Assembly: GCA_000242935.3 (NCBI GenBank)
Contig: CP007053.1
Location: forward strand, 2,279,001 to 2,343,000
Direction of reading: 5' to 3'
DNA length: 64,000 bases
Origin: Opitutaceae bacterium TAV5
GTDB taxonomy: Bacteria > Verrucomicrobiota > Verrucomicrobiia > Opitutales > Opitutaceae
Below, piece by piece: positions 17,034-24,534 of this stretch. Below the pieces are notes generated by a model. That model worked only from the letters and a program-made list of their open reading frames with translations, was not told where the DNA came from and did no database searches. The stretch's first letter is position 1; each line of letters opens with the position of its first letter. The translations under genes and the position numbers were made by a program.

Positions 17034-17822
17034 ATGCCCATGCCCGCCGACCGCTCCTCCGAACCCGACCAGAAAACAACCCTGAGCCAGGGCCTCGACG
17101 TTGTGCGCGTGCTCGTGCGCAGCGGCACGCCGCTCGGCGTGACCCAGGTGGGGCAGGCGCTCGGCATCTACAAATCGTCCGCGCACCGTCTCCTGCAGAT
17201 CCTCGGCAAGCTCGGTTTCGTGCAACAAAATCCCGCCACGTTGCGCTATTCGCTGCATCCGGGGATCTTCGGATTCATTCATGAATTCGCCTCGCAGTTT
17301 GGTCCCAATACACGCGTCGATCCGCTGCTCCGCGCCGCCGCCTCACGTCTCCGGTGCAGCGTTTACCTGAGCATGCTGGGCGGCCGCGACACCTACGTCG
17401 TTTGCGCCGCCGGAGACGAAGGCAACACCACCCAGCTCGGCACGCACGGGCCGGTGTATGCGAGCTCGGCCGGGAAAATCCTCGTCGCCCGGCGTCCCGA
17501 ATCCGAGTGGCCCGACTACGCGCCGCATCCCGGCGATCCGACGATCACCGAACACACGAGTCTGGACCCGGAGCGTTTTTACAAGGAGCTGCGCGCCGCC
17601 CGCGAGAACGGCGTGGCGTGGAACATGCGCGAGACAACCGTCTATCACGCTTCCGTTGCCGCTCCGGTCAACGAGCTGCTGCTCCCGTATCCGCGCATGG
17701 CGGTGGCCCTCCTCGTGCGTTACCAGGAGTTGCCGGTACATGACCGCGAAACGCTGGCCGGCGAGGTCATGGCGCTGGCCCGGCAGGTCTCCGGGGCGAT
17801 CGCAACAACCGCCAGGAACTGA
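17034..17822 (+). CDS. IclR-family transcriptional regulator
   Basis: About 262 residues. The N-terminal winged helix reads SQGLDVVRVLVRSGTPLGVT then VGQALGIYKSSAHRLLQILG, followed by an IclR effector domain with LGTHGPVYASSAGKILVARR and ENGVAWNMRETTVYHASVAA. ATG codons at 17034 and 17040 are both possible; the frame continues to a TTG at 17010. It is divergent from the FAD oxidoreductase gene, so it may control that gene. IclR proteins commonly sense aromatic or sugar-acid metabolites, but the effector here is unknown. Confidence 0.87.
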   Translation: MPMPADRSSEPDQKTTLSQGLDVVRVLVRSGTPLGVTQVGQALGIYKSSAHRLLQILGKLGFVQQNPATLRYSLHPGIFGFIHEFASQFGPNTRVDPLLRAAASRLRCSVYLSMLGGRDTYVVCAAGDEGNTTQLGTHGPVYASSAGKILVARRPESEWPDYAPHPGDPTITEHTSLDPERFYKELRAARENGVAWNMRETTVYHASVAAPVNELLLPYPRMAVALLVRYQELPVHDRETLAGEVMALARQVSGAIATTARN

Positions 17823-17845
17823 CTCATTTCCGCAGGGCCGCCGGC

Positions 17846-18511
17846 TCAGTCCTCCGTGGTCACCGTGAAGCTCTCGAAGACCACCACGCTGCCCTTGGGC
17901 ATCGCGCGCATTCCGGCCGGACCATTGATGTAAGCCGCATCGCTGGCACTGATCGTCGCAATCCGGTTCCCGCTGCGATCCGTCAGGACGGCCTGCTGCG
18001 TGGAACCCTTGACCGTGAGCGCAAGGGTCATGACGACTCCGGTACGGATGTCGAATTCGTCCTTGCCGAGCAGGAGAGTGCCGGGGCCGCCGACCCGGTA
18101 GAGTTGCAACTCCGCCTTGCCATCCTTGAGCGTGTAAATGCGGGCATGATAAAAGGATCCGTCATTTCTCAACCGGGCAACCACGCCGCCCCAGATATCG
18201 TTTCCGCTCCCGAAACGAAGCCGTGTTGTCACCGTGTAATCCGCTGCCGCGGCCAGCGAGGGCTCCTCGGAAACGGCCAGCAGGTGTCTGGACGATTTCG
18301 TGAAGCGTACTTCCCCCTTGGATACGCCCATTTCGGCATCCCCGCCATTGACCAGCCGGAATCCGGGCGGCCGCTTGCCCTCCTCCGCGCTCTTGAAGTC
18401 GGCGGAGAACAGCGTCCCGGCGACGGCCGATGCCGCCAGCAGACAGGCTGACAGCAATGCGGCGGACGTCAGACGAAGGAGGGAGGACAGGGAAGTGGAA
18501 TGCGGGTTCAT
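17846..18511 (-). CDS. Secreted beta-sandwich-like protein, soluble paralogue of the next gene
   Basis: A 221-residue exported protein. The ATG at 18511 (MNPHSTSL) gives a signal peptide ending near AASAVAGTLF. The mature part (GTLFSADFKSAEEGKRPPGF ... DYTVTTRLRFGSGNDIWGGV) looks like a LamG/DUF1080-type carbohydrate-binding sandwich. It is clearly paralogous to the product of 18564-19304: both share the LFxxDF start, the WGGVVARL/YAGLVARF strand and the closing VVVFESFTV/AVVYEDFAI. This copy ends at TTED and lacks the PEP-CTERM tail, so it should be released rather than anchored. It is the last gene of a three-gene run. Confidence 0.75.
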   Translation of the reverse strand: MNPHSTSLSSLLRLTSAALLSACLLAASAVAGTLFSADFKSAEEGKRPPGFRLVNGGDAEMGVSKGEVRFTKSSRHLLAVSEEPSLAAAADYTVTTRLRFGSGNDIWGGVVARLRNDGSFYHARIYTLKDGKAELQLYRVGGPGTLLLGKDEFDIRTGVVMTLALTVKGSTQQAVLTDRSGNRIATISASDAAYINGPAGMRAMPKGSVVVFESFTVTTED

Positions 18512-18563
18512 GGAGGAAATCGGGGATTTCTTTAACGAAGGTGGAGGAGTGAGCTCGCTGCGC

Positions 18564-19304
18564 TTACGCACGTCCCGCTGCCTGGCGACGACGAAGCGCG
18601 AATGCCGCGACAAGCCCCAGCGCGCCGATGGCGACCGCAACGCTGGCAGGTTCGGGAATGGCGGCTGTCGTGATAGCAAAATCTTCGTAGACCACCGCGC
18701 TGCCACTCGGGGGAGTGGTGCGCACGCCGGCCGTGCCCTGCGTCAAGGACGTGTCCGTCGCGAGAAGAGACGTCACGACAGAGTCCGACTGATTGTGGAG
18801 AGTGGCGGAAAGCGAGTCTCCATCCACCGTGAAAACCAGCTCCCATGTCGTAGCCTTGTCATAGACGAAGGAGCCGGATTCCGCGAGAAGCGTGGTTGCC
18901 CCGCCGACTGTCTTGTAGATCTGGAGCGTCGAGTTCCCGCTCGTATCGCTGATGAAGAGCCGCGCCTGATAAAAATTGACGGTGCTCGTGAAGCGGGCGA
19001 CCAGTCCGGCATAGGCACCGGCTCTGTAGTCTCCGATACGGAAGTGGGCGCTGACCGTGTAATCGGTCAGCTCATAGGCGCCGGCGTCCGGTTCGTAGAC
19101 GGAAAGCAAATTGGCTGTTCCGGATACAGCCCGATATTCGTTGTTTTGAATAAACAGGTTCGCGACGGTCCCGTTCTTCAGGACGAAACTCGCTGGCGTG
19201 GTGCCGTTTTCGCCGGTGAAGTCGGTCTGGAAGAGAGTGGTCTGTGCCCGGGCAGCCAAAACCGGAAGGAAACAGGCAATCAGGAGGGGAAGGAGTCTTT
19301 TCAT
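18564..19304 (-). CDS. PEP-CTERM domain protein, LamG-like
   Basis: A 246-residue exported protein. The signal peptide (MKRLLPLLIACFLPVLAARA) is followed by a beta-rich domain and a C-terminal sorting signal: IPEPAS, a hydrophobic stretch, then basic ALRRRQ. PEP-CTERM proteins are cut and anchored by an exosortase, which is not in this window. The body is paralogous to the protein encoded next, which lacks the tail. By resemblance to LamG/DUF1080 sandwiches it may bind glycans; that is inference. The gene follows a pseudopilin gene on the same strand. Confidence 0.85.
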   Translation of the reverse strand: MKRLLPLLIACFLPVLAARAQTTLFQTDFTGENGTTPASFVLKNGTVANLFIQNNEYRAVSGTANLLSVYEPDAGAYELTDYTVSAHFRIGDYRAGAYAGLVARFTSTVNFYQARLFISDTSGNSTLQIYKTVGGATTLLAESGSFVYDKATTWELVFTVDGDSLSATLHNQSDSVVTSLLATDTSLTQGTAGVRTTPPSGSAVVYEDFAITTAAIPEPASVAVAIGALGLVAAFALRRRQAAGRA

Positions 19305-19422
19305 GGTGTTTTTGACAGGTTGGGAAGGTTGGCGGACAACAAACGTGTTCTCCGTGCAGCAGGATTAAACGGCTGTGCCGGCCGTATCCGGCAACCGGTA
19401 TACGATCTCGCCGGCCAGTCCG

Positions 19423-19438
19423 GTTCAGCCCGCTGGAC
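19423..19438. promoter_or_regulatory. GTTCAG-type 16-base palindromic motif
   Basis: GTTCAGCCCGCTGGAC lies 118 bases upstream of the PEP-CTERM gene start at 19304. An identical 16-mer occurs at 20351-20366. Arms GTTCAG/CTGGAC are inverted with one T/G mismatch. Confidence 0.45.
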
Positions 19439-19546
19439 GCGTTGGGCAACCGATCCGCGCCCAACCTCCGGCGCTCCCGGGACACTTCAAGGAAAGTCGG
19501 TGATCACGGGTAGCAACTATCCTGGGAAATCGCAGGGAATATCCGG

Positions 19547-20293
19547 CTACTTGTTGACCAGCCACAGGTCAGGCCGGCTCGAGTCGGATGGGATTTCCCC
19601 CTGAAATGTTTGCAGGGAACCATCCATTCTGGCGTAGTTGTATTTTCCGTTGTGACGCCTTTCGAAGGCATCTTTCTCCGTGCTGTCCGGGATATTAATC
19701 AGATGGTTATTGCCACTTCCAGTCGGAGCAATGGCGTCAAAAAGGGAAACGGGATTATTGATCAACGTGTTGATGTTCGTGATGGCATTGGCATTCATGC
19801 CGGGAGCCAGCTTGTGATTGACGCCGTAACTCATTCCACCTCGTGAGTCGGGAGGGCTCACCTTGTTGGGATATGGCCTCGTATCCGACGGACACAGATA
19901 AACACCGGGAATCGGCAGACTGGTGTACCAGTCCACGGGTGAGGGTCCACTCACGTAGGGCGAAATCTTCCGCTGCCAATGAATGTTGGAACTGACTGCC
20001 ATCCCGGGAATCGCACTGTCCCCGTAGGGGTAGTTTCCCTTGTTGTCGTTGGCATAAAGAATGACTCCCTGCTGCAACGTCCGCAGGTTGGACTTGCATT
20101 GCGCCAGACGCGCGGTCTCCCGCACCTTGCCGACGGTCGGGATGATGATCGCCGAGAGGATGCCGATGATGGCGATGACGGTAAGCAGTTCGATGAGCGT
20201 GAAGCCGCCAGACGTTGCGGACGCCGGACGGCGGACAATGCAGGATGCGGTCATCGGAGAGGTGACGAGAGGCTCGGGGTGCATGATCCCCAT
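19547..20293 (-). CDS. H-X9-DG type pseudopilin (type II secretion-like prepilin)
   Basis: About 248 residues from the ATG at 20293; ATGs at 20284 and 20254 are also possible, and no ribosome site decides between them. The prepilin motif [20 protein letters not shown] is a standard N-methylation and peptidase site followed by one membrane helix. The C-terminal half contains the family hallmark H-x9-DG as [12 protein letters not shown]. Such proteins are expanded in Planctomycetes, Lentisphaerae and Verrucomicrobia, and their function is not settled. It is the first gene of a run with the PEP-CTERM and soluble sandwich genes and is divergent from a beta-helix lyase gene. Confidence 0.88.
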   Translation of the reverse strand: MGIMHPEPLVTSPMTASCIVRRPASATSGGFTLIELLTVIAIIGILSAIIIPTVGKVRETARLAQCKSNLRTLQQGVILYANDNKGNYPYGDSAIPGMAVSSNIHWQRKISPYVSGPSPVDWYTSLPIPGVYLCPSDTRPYPNKVSPPDSRGGMSYGVNHKLAPGMNANAITNINTLINNPVSLFDAIAPTGSGNNHLINIPDSTEKDAFERRHNGKYNYARMDGSLQTFQGEIPSDSSRPDLWLVNK

Positions 20294-20642
20294 GCTGGAC
20301 TGACCCCGTCCCGGAAAACAAGGTAGCAAAACCACATGACCGCCCGGCCGGTTCAGCCCGCTGGACGGCCCCGCAACGTGGCCTCCTCCATCCACCTGCC
20401 GGGGATGAGCACGGTCTGGCGCACGACGGGGATGCCGCGGTCATTGCGATTGAGTTTGTCGATCACCCTGCGTGCGGCAGTAGGCGGCCGAGGCCGCGCT
20501 TTTCGCCGAGGCCCCGGGCCGCCGCTTGCCGGCTGTCCAGTGGGCTGAACCCGTCCGGAACCTTCCCCGGCATGGCGGTTGACCCCGGGAGGAATCGTGC
20601 GCGGTTTCCATTTCTGCCCACACCCGCAACCCTCCTCCTGAA
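20294..20642. promoter_or_regulatory. Divergent intergenic region with two inverted copies of the 16-base motif
   Basis: This 349-base gap separates the pseudopilin gene (left, minus) from the beta-helix gene (right, plus). It holds GTTCAGCCCGCTGGAC at 20351-20366 and, in the opposite orientation, GTCCAGTGGGCTGAAC at 20535-20550. Each faces one of the divergent genes, 58 and 93 bases from the respective start codon. No coding sequence is evident. A shared operator pair is the simplest reading. Confidence 0.45.
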
Positions 20643-22676
20643 ATGATAACACGCCCGCCGCTCCCTTTGCTCCCGATCCTCGCCATTTGCTCCATTCTCC
20701 TCGCCGGTCCCGCCTTTCCGGCGCAGGCGACGGCAGACGCGGGAAGCCTTCGGGCACAAATCGCCTCGCTCGGCAACGATGCCGCCGGCTTCACGGACAG
20801 CGCCCCCGCCTTCGCCAGGTGGATCACGTATCAACAGGAAATTCTCACCCGCTCGCTCGACGACCGTCTCGCCTCCGCCAGCACGATCGCCGAAACCGAC
20901 GCGGCCGAGATCTCCCGCGAAGAACAAAACCTGCTCCGCAGCGTCCGCGAGGCCATCGCCCTCCGGCGCGAGCACATCGCCACCCTCCAGGCCCATCCGC
21001 AAAAGACCTTCGACGTCCGCGACTATGGCGCGGCCGGCGACGGCGTTGCCAACGATGCCCCGGCCGTCCGCAAGGCCATCGCCGATGCCGTCGCGTATCC
21101 GAATTCCCGTGTCCATCTTTCCGCCGGAGTTTACCGGCTCGCCGATCTCGACCACGCCATCCGCAATGTCCCGAGTCCGTATTTCGACGGCTGCGAACGC
21201 GCTCCCGGTGTCACCCCCGCCGATCTTGGCTCGATCAACGGTTCGCCGCATCTGTTTATCAGCCGGGCGGCCAACCTCGTCATTTCCGGCGACGGTCCCG
21301 ACAAGACGCTCCTCCTGATCGGCACCGCGTGGGAAACCGGCATCGACATCCAGAACTCCCGAAACGTCACCCTCCGCGACCTCGCCCTCGATTATGAAAA
21401 ACTCCCCTTCACTCAAGGAAAAGTCGTCAACGTCATCGACAACAAAACCTGTGATGTGACCGTCGATGACGGTTATCCCTCGCCGCTCGATCCCCATATC
21501 CGCAATGCCCGCTTCGGCATGGTGACGCGGAATTTCGTCAAGACCGCGGAAGGCATCGTTCCGCTTCCCGCTCCCTCCGCGCCCAGCTACTTCACGCTTT
21601 CAGACATCCAAAAGCTCCCCGGCGACGAAAGGCCCGCGACATATCGCTTCACCATCGGCTCCAGCGGCGTGCACGCCAGCAGCGCCGCCCGCGCCGACGA
21701 ACTGCCCGGCAACGCCCTCTTCGTCCTCTACGGCCGCGTGAGCAACGAGCGCCCGCTCATCAAGTTCGACGCCGTCCAAAACTGCGCCCTCGCCAACGTC
21801 AGCATCCATTCGTCCTTCTCCGCCGGCGTGCTCGTCAAGCGGAGCGGGCTCGTCGAACTCGACGCCTGCAAGATCATCCCCAAACCCGGCACCACGCGCA
21901 TCTGTTCCACCAACGCCGACGGCGTTTTCGGCCAGAGCAATTACCTCAGCCCGTATATTCACGACACCCTCATGACCCTCAACGGCGACGATTTCATCAA
22001 CACGCATGCCAACGCGATGACGATCGACGACTACGCCGGCCGCACCTTCATCGCCCGCGTCAACGGACACTCCCACTTCCTGCCCGGCCAGCGTCTCATT
22101 GTCGTTGAGACCGCAAGCTGGCAGCGCAAATACGCGAGTATCATCCGGAAAACTACCGTCCGGAAAACAAACGGTGTGCTCATGATGGAAGTCGAGATGG
22201 AAGACCCGATTCCCGGCGCCATCCGCAGCCGCAAATCCCTCGCCGCCGCTGGCGACAAAGGCCGTCCCGACCGCCTCCTCAACCTCGACGTCACCGGCCC
22301 CGGCGCGGTCGTGACGGATAACGAACTCGTTTACGGTTACCGCCTCATCCTCCGCTCCGCCAACGCGCTCGTCGCGGGCAACCACTTTCTCAACCGCCAT
22401 AATCCCGGCAACTTTATCATCCTCGGCACTCACTCGCTGGAAGCCTGGAAAGCCAACAACATCACGATCCGCAACAACACCATCGACAGCCTCGGCAACA
22501 TCCTGTTCGCGCCGCAGGCCCCCGTCCCCAACCGCAACCTGCTCATTGCGGACAACGTCATCGTGAATCCCGAAATCCGTTCAGATGCACAGGTTTTTCC
22601 TGCCAGGATTTTCGACTCCGGGCTCAACCATGCCGTCACCCTTCGTGACAATGTTTACCGTGCCCCGGCCGACTGA
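20643..22676 (+). CDS. Secreted right-handed beta-helix protein, pectate lyase-like
   Basis: A 677-residue exported protein. The signal peptide ends near PAFPAQA. After a helical stretch (about residues 35-115), the pectate-lyase superfamily entry motif FDVRDYGAAGDGVANDAPAV begins near residue 122 and is followed by parallel beta-helix rungs (ISGDGPDKTLLLIG, NVTLRDLALDYEKL, ITIRNNTIDSLGN, LLIADNVIVNP). This is the Pectate_lyase_3 layout found in polygalacturonases, rhamnogalacturonan-active enzymes and some galactosidases. Catalytic residues cannot be assigned by eye. It is divergent from the pseudopilin gene and shares its regulatory gap. Confidence 0.82.
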   Translation: MITRPPLPLLPILAICSILLAGPAFPAQATADAGSLRAQIASLGNDAAGFTDSAPAFARWITYQQEILTRSLDDRLASASTIAETDAAEISREEQNLLRSVREAIALRREHIATLQAHPQKTFDVRDYGAAGDGVANDAPAVRKAIADAVAYPNSRVHLSAGVYRLADLDHAIRNVPSPYFDGCERAPGVTPADLGSINGSPHLFISRAANLVISGDGPDKTLLLIGTAWETGIDIQNSRNVTLRDLALDYEKLPFTQGKVVNVIDNKTCDVTVDDGYPSPLDPHIRNARFGMVTRNFVKTAEGIVPLPAPSAPSYFTLSDIQKLPGDERPATYRFTIGSSGVHASSAARADELPGNALFVLYGRVSNERPLIKFDAVQNCALANVSIHSSFSAGVLVKRSGLVELDACKIIPKPGTTRICSTNADGVFGQSNYLSPYIHDTLMTLNGDDFINTHANAMTIDDYAGRTFIARVNGHSHFLPGQRLIVVETASWQRKYASIIRKTTVRKTNGVLMMEVEMEDPIPGAIRSRKSLAAAGDKGRPDRLLNLDVTGPGAVVTDNELVYGYRLILRSANALVAGNHFLNRHNPGNFIILGTHSLEAWKANNITIRNNTIDSLGNILFAPQAPVPNRNLLIADNVIVNPEIRSDAQVFPARIFDSGLNHAVTLRDNVYRAPAD

Positions 22677-22755
22677 TTTCACCGGGATGAGCGCATCCCG
22701 CCAACGAAGGAGCGCGCCACCCTCCGCCTTGCATGGATCTGCGGAATAGAGCCCC

Positions 22756-24534
22756 CTACCCTGCCTGCCGATGCGCCAGCCAGTGGGTCGCCCACGCCTC
22801 CAGCTCCATGCGCGGCAACACCCGGGGAGGAAACATCGCGTCCGGCAACAGGTCGCGTGACAACGGTTTTCCGGCTGCCGCCATGCGCAACCGGTAAGCC
22901 GAGGCAGCCCGCATGAAATCCAGCCAGCGCACGAACCGCCGCCCGCCTTCGTAATGCGGCAGCACGACCCGCAACCGGTCGCCGGACAGGCTTTCCACCC
23001 GGGCCGGCGGCGCCGGATCGGGGGCGGTTTCGTGATGGGTCAGTTCGATCTCGAATACAACCGCCGCCAGCTCCACCCGCAGCACGCTGCCGACAGCGAG
23101 GGGAACGCTTCCTTCCTCCCGCCGCAACGGTTCACCATCCAGAAAGGCCCGCACGGTCTCGCCGGCGGCATCCACGTCCAGAACCGCACCGAGAAAGCTC
23201 GTCACGACACCCTCGACCGGAGTCATCACGTGATCGTCGGCAAACGCTCCCAGGAACGCCCCCGCCGCCACTTCGCCCCGCCGTTGCATGGCGGAAAAAT
23301 AGCCGCTGCAACACGGCCGTCCGTCACGCAGGTAACGGTGGCGCAAATACGCCGTTGCTCCCGCCGCTGCCCGCCAGTAGGCGATCAGGTTGTGGTGCTG
23401 TTCCCAGCCATCCTGAAACGCGACCGTCCCGAGGCAAAACGCCGGCTCCGCCCATGTCGTCAGCACCCGCGCCGCCTCACCCGGCCAAGGCGTGGTCGCG
23501 GCGGTGACCTGACGCGGCGCAACGGTCTCCGTCAGCAACGCATCCACCGCTTCCTGCGGCGCGTTTATCTCCAGCACCAGCGGCCAGATGGAGTCGAACA
23601 GATTGGCGTCGTCGGTTTCGTAGTGAAATTTTTCCGACGTCACGTGCCCGATCAGCGGACCCAGCCAGCCGGGCAGCCGGCTCAGGCTCGCGCTGTAGGC
23701 GCGGGCGTGCGGTCCCGCAAGTTCGCCTGTCGGCGAATGGAACCGGTCGGCGACTTCGAGCCACAGGCGTCGCAACAGGGCGGCCGCGTCGTCGCGCGCC
23801 GCCGGATGACGCACGATGGACTCCATCGCATGCAGCCCGACGAGGTTCACGCCCGCATAGGCGGGGCTGTTGTATTCGGTCAATACCTGCTGCCCCTCGA
23901 TCAGGGCGCGCAACCGCGAGAGCCGGTCGCACGCATAGGCCAGCAGGCCGGTGTCACCGGTCAGCTCGGCCGCGGCCAGGGTCACGAATGTGCCCTTGAT
24001 TGCGATGTTGGTGTAGTTGAGATCGACGTTGCGCCGGCGAATGGCCCTCGCCGCCCGGGCGATCGCCTGTCTCACGGCGTCGGCCACGGAACGCGACAGC
24101 ACGTGTCCGAAACGGGCCTGTGCCACGCACAGGCCCATGCCGATAAAGTCGGCCCAGTTGATGTCGATGGTACGCAGCGCGGAGACAGGCTCCTCGGTAA
24201 AGTAAGCCCACTGCCCGTGACGCGGAGAGGCGGGATCGGATTGCTCCTGCGCGGCGATGATCCTGAGCAGGATTTTCCCGGCGCGTTCGATGTTCGGGGG
24301 ATCGCCACTGGCGAGGAGAATCAGCGCGTAGTAAAGCGATTCGCGAACGGGATGGCGGAGCGCGTCCTTGGGCAGATGTTCGACGTGTTTGTTGCGGTAA
24401 GGCGTGATGGGGAGCAGCAAAAGACCTCCGGACGACGGATCGTGATCGTAGTGATCCTCCCCGTACCGGAGCAGGCGCGCGAGAAGCTGTGCGCGCCGGG
24501 TGGAGACTGCGCCGGATGGCGTGCGCGCGCTCAT
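22756..24534 (-). CDS. Unknown helical-barrel-like protein coupled to the glycosidase
   Basis: A 592-residue protein with no recognised family. The ATG at 24534 overlaps the upstream glycosidase stop as ATGA, so translation is coupled. The first two thirds are alpha-helical with repeated pairs (VRESLYYALILLASGDPP, VNLVGLHAMESIVRHPA) of the kind seen in (alpha/alpha) toroids such as glycan lyases and glycosidases. A beta-rich C-terminal part follows (FLGAVLDVDAAGETVRAF). No signal peptide is seen. A shorter relative is encoded at 35183-36097, sharing VRESL-YYAL. By partner and fold it may act on the product of the secreted enzyme; that is inference. Confidence 0.8.
   Translation of the reverse strand: MSARTPSGAVSTRRAQLLARLLRYGEDHYDHDPSSGGLLLLPITPYRNKHVEHLPKDALRHPVRESLYYALILLASGDPPNIERAGKILLRIIAAQEQSDPASPRHGQWAYFTEEPVSALRTIDINWADFIGMGLCVAQARFGHVLSRSVADAVRQAIARAARAIRRRNVDLNYTNIAIKGTFVTLAAAELTGDTGLLAYACDRLSRLRALIEGQQVLTEYNSPAYAGVNLVGLHAMESIVRHPAARDDAAALLRRLWLEVADRFHSPTGELAGPHARAYSASLSRLPGWLGPLIGHVTSEKFHYETDDANLFDSIWPLVLEINAPQEAVDALLTETVAPRQVTAATTPWPGEAARVLTTWAEPAFCLGTVAFQDGWEQHHNLIAYWRAAAGATAYLRHRYLRDGRPCCSGYFSAMQRRGEVAAGAFLGAFADDHVMTPVEGVVTSFLGAVLDVDAAGETVRAFLDGEPLRREEGSVPLAVGSVLRVELAAVVFEIELTHHETAPDPAPPARVESLSGDRLRVVLPHYEGGRRFVRWLDFMRAASAYRLRMAAAGKPLSRDLLPDAMFPPRVLPRMELEAWATHWLAHRQAG

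Noticed and set aside
16813-17079. N-terminal extension of the FAD oxidoreductase
   Set aside because: The extra 89 codons read through dispersed palindromes and the divergent IclR start. The FAD motif sits at the normal distance from the ATG at 16812.
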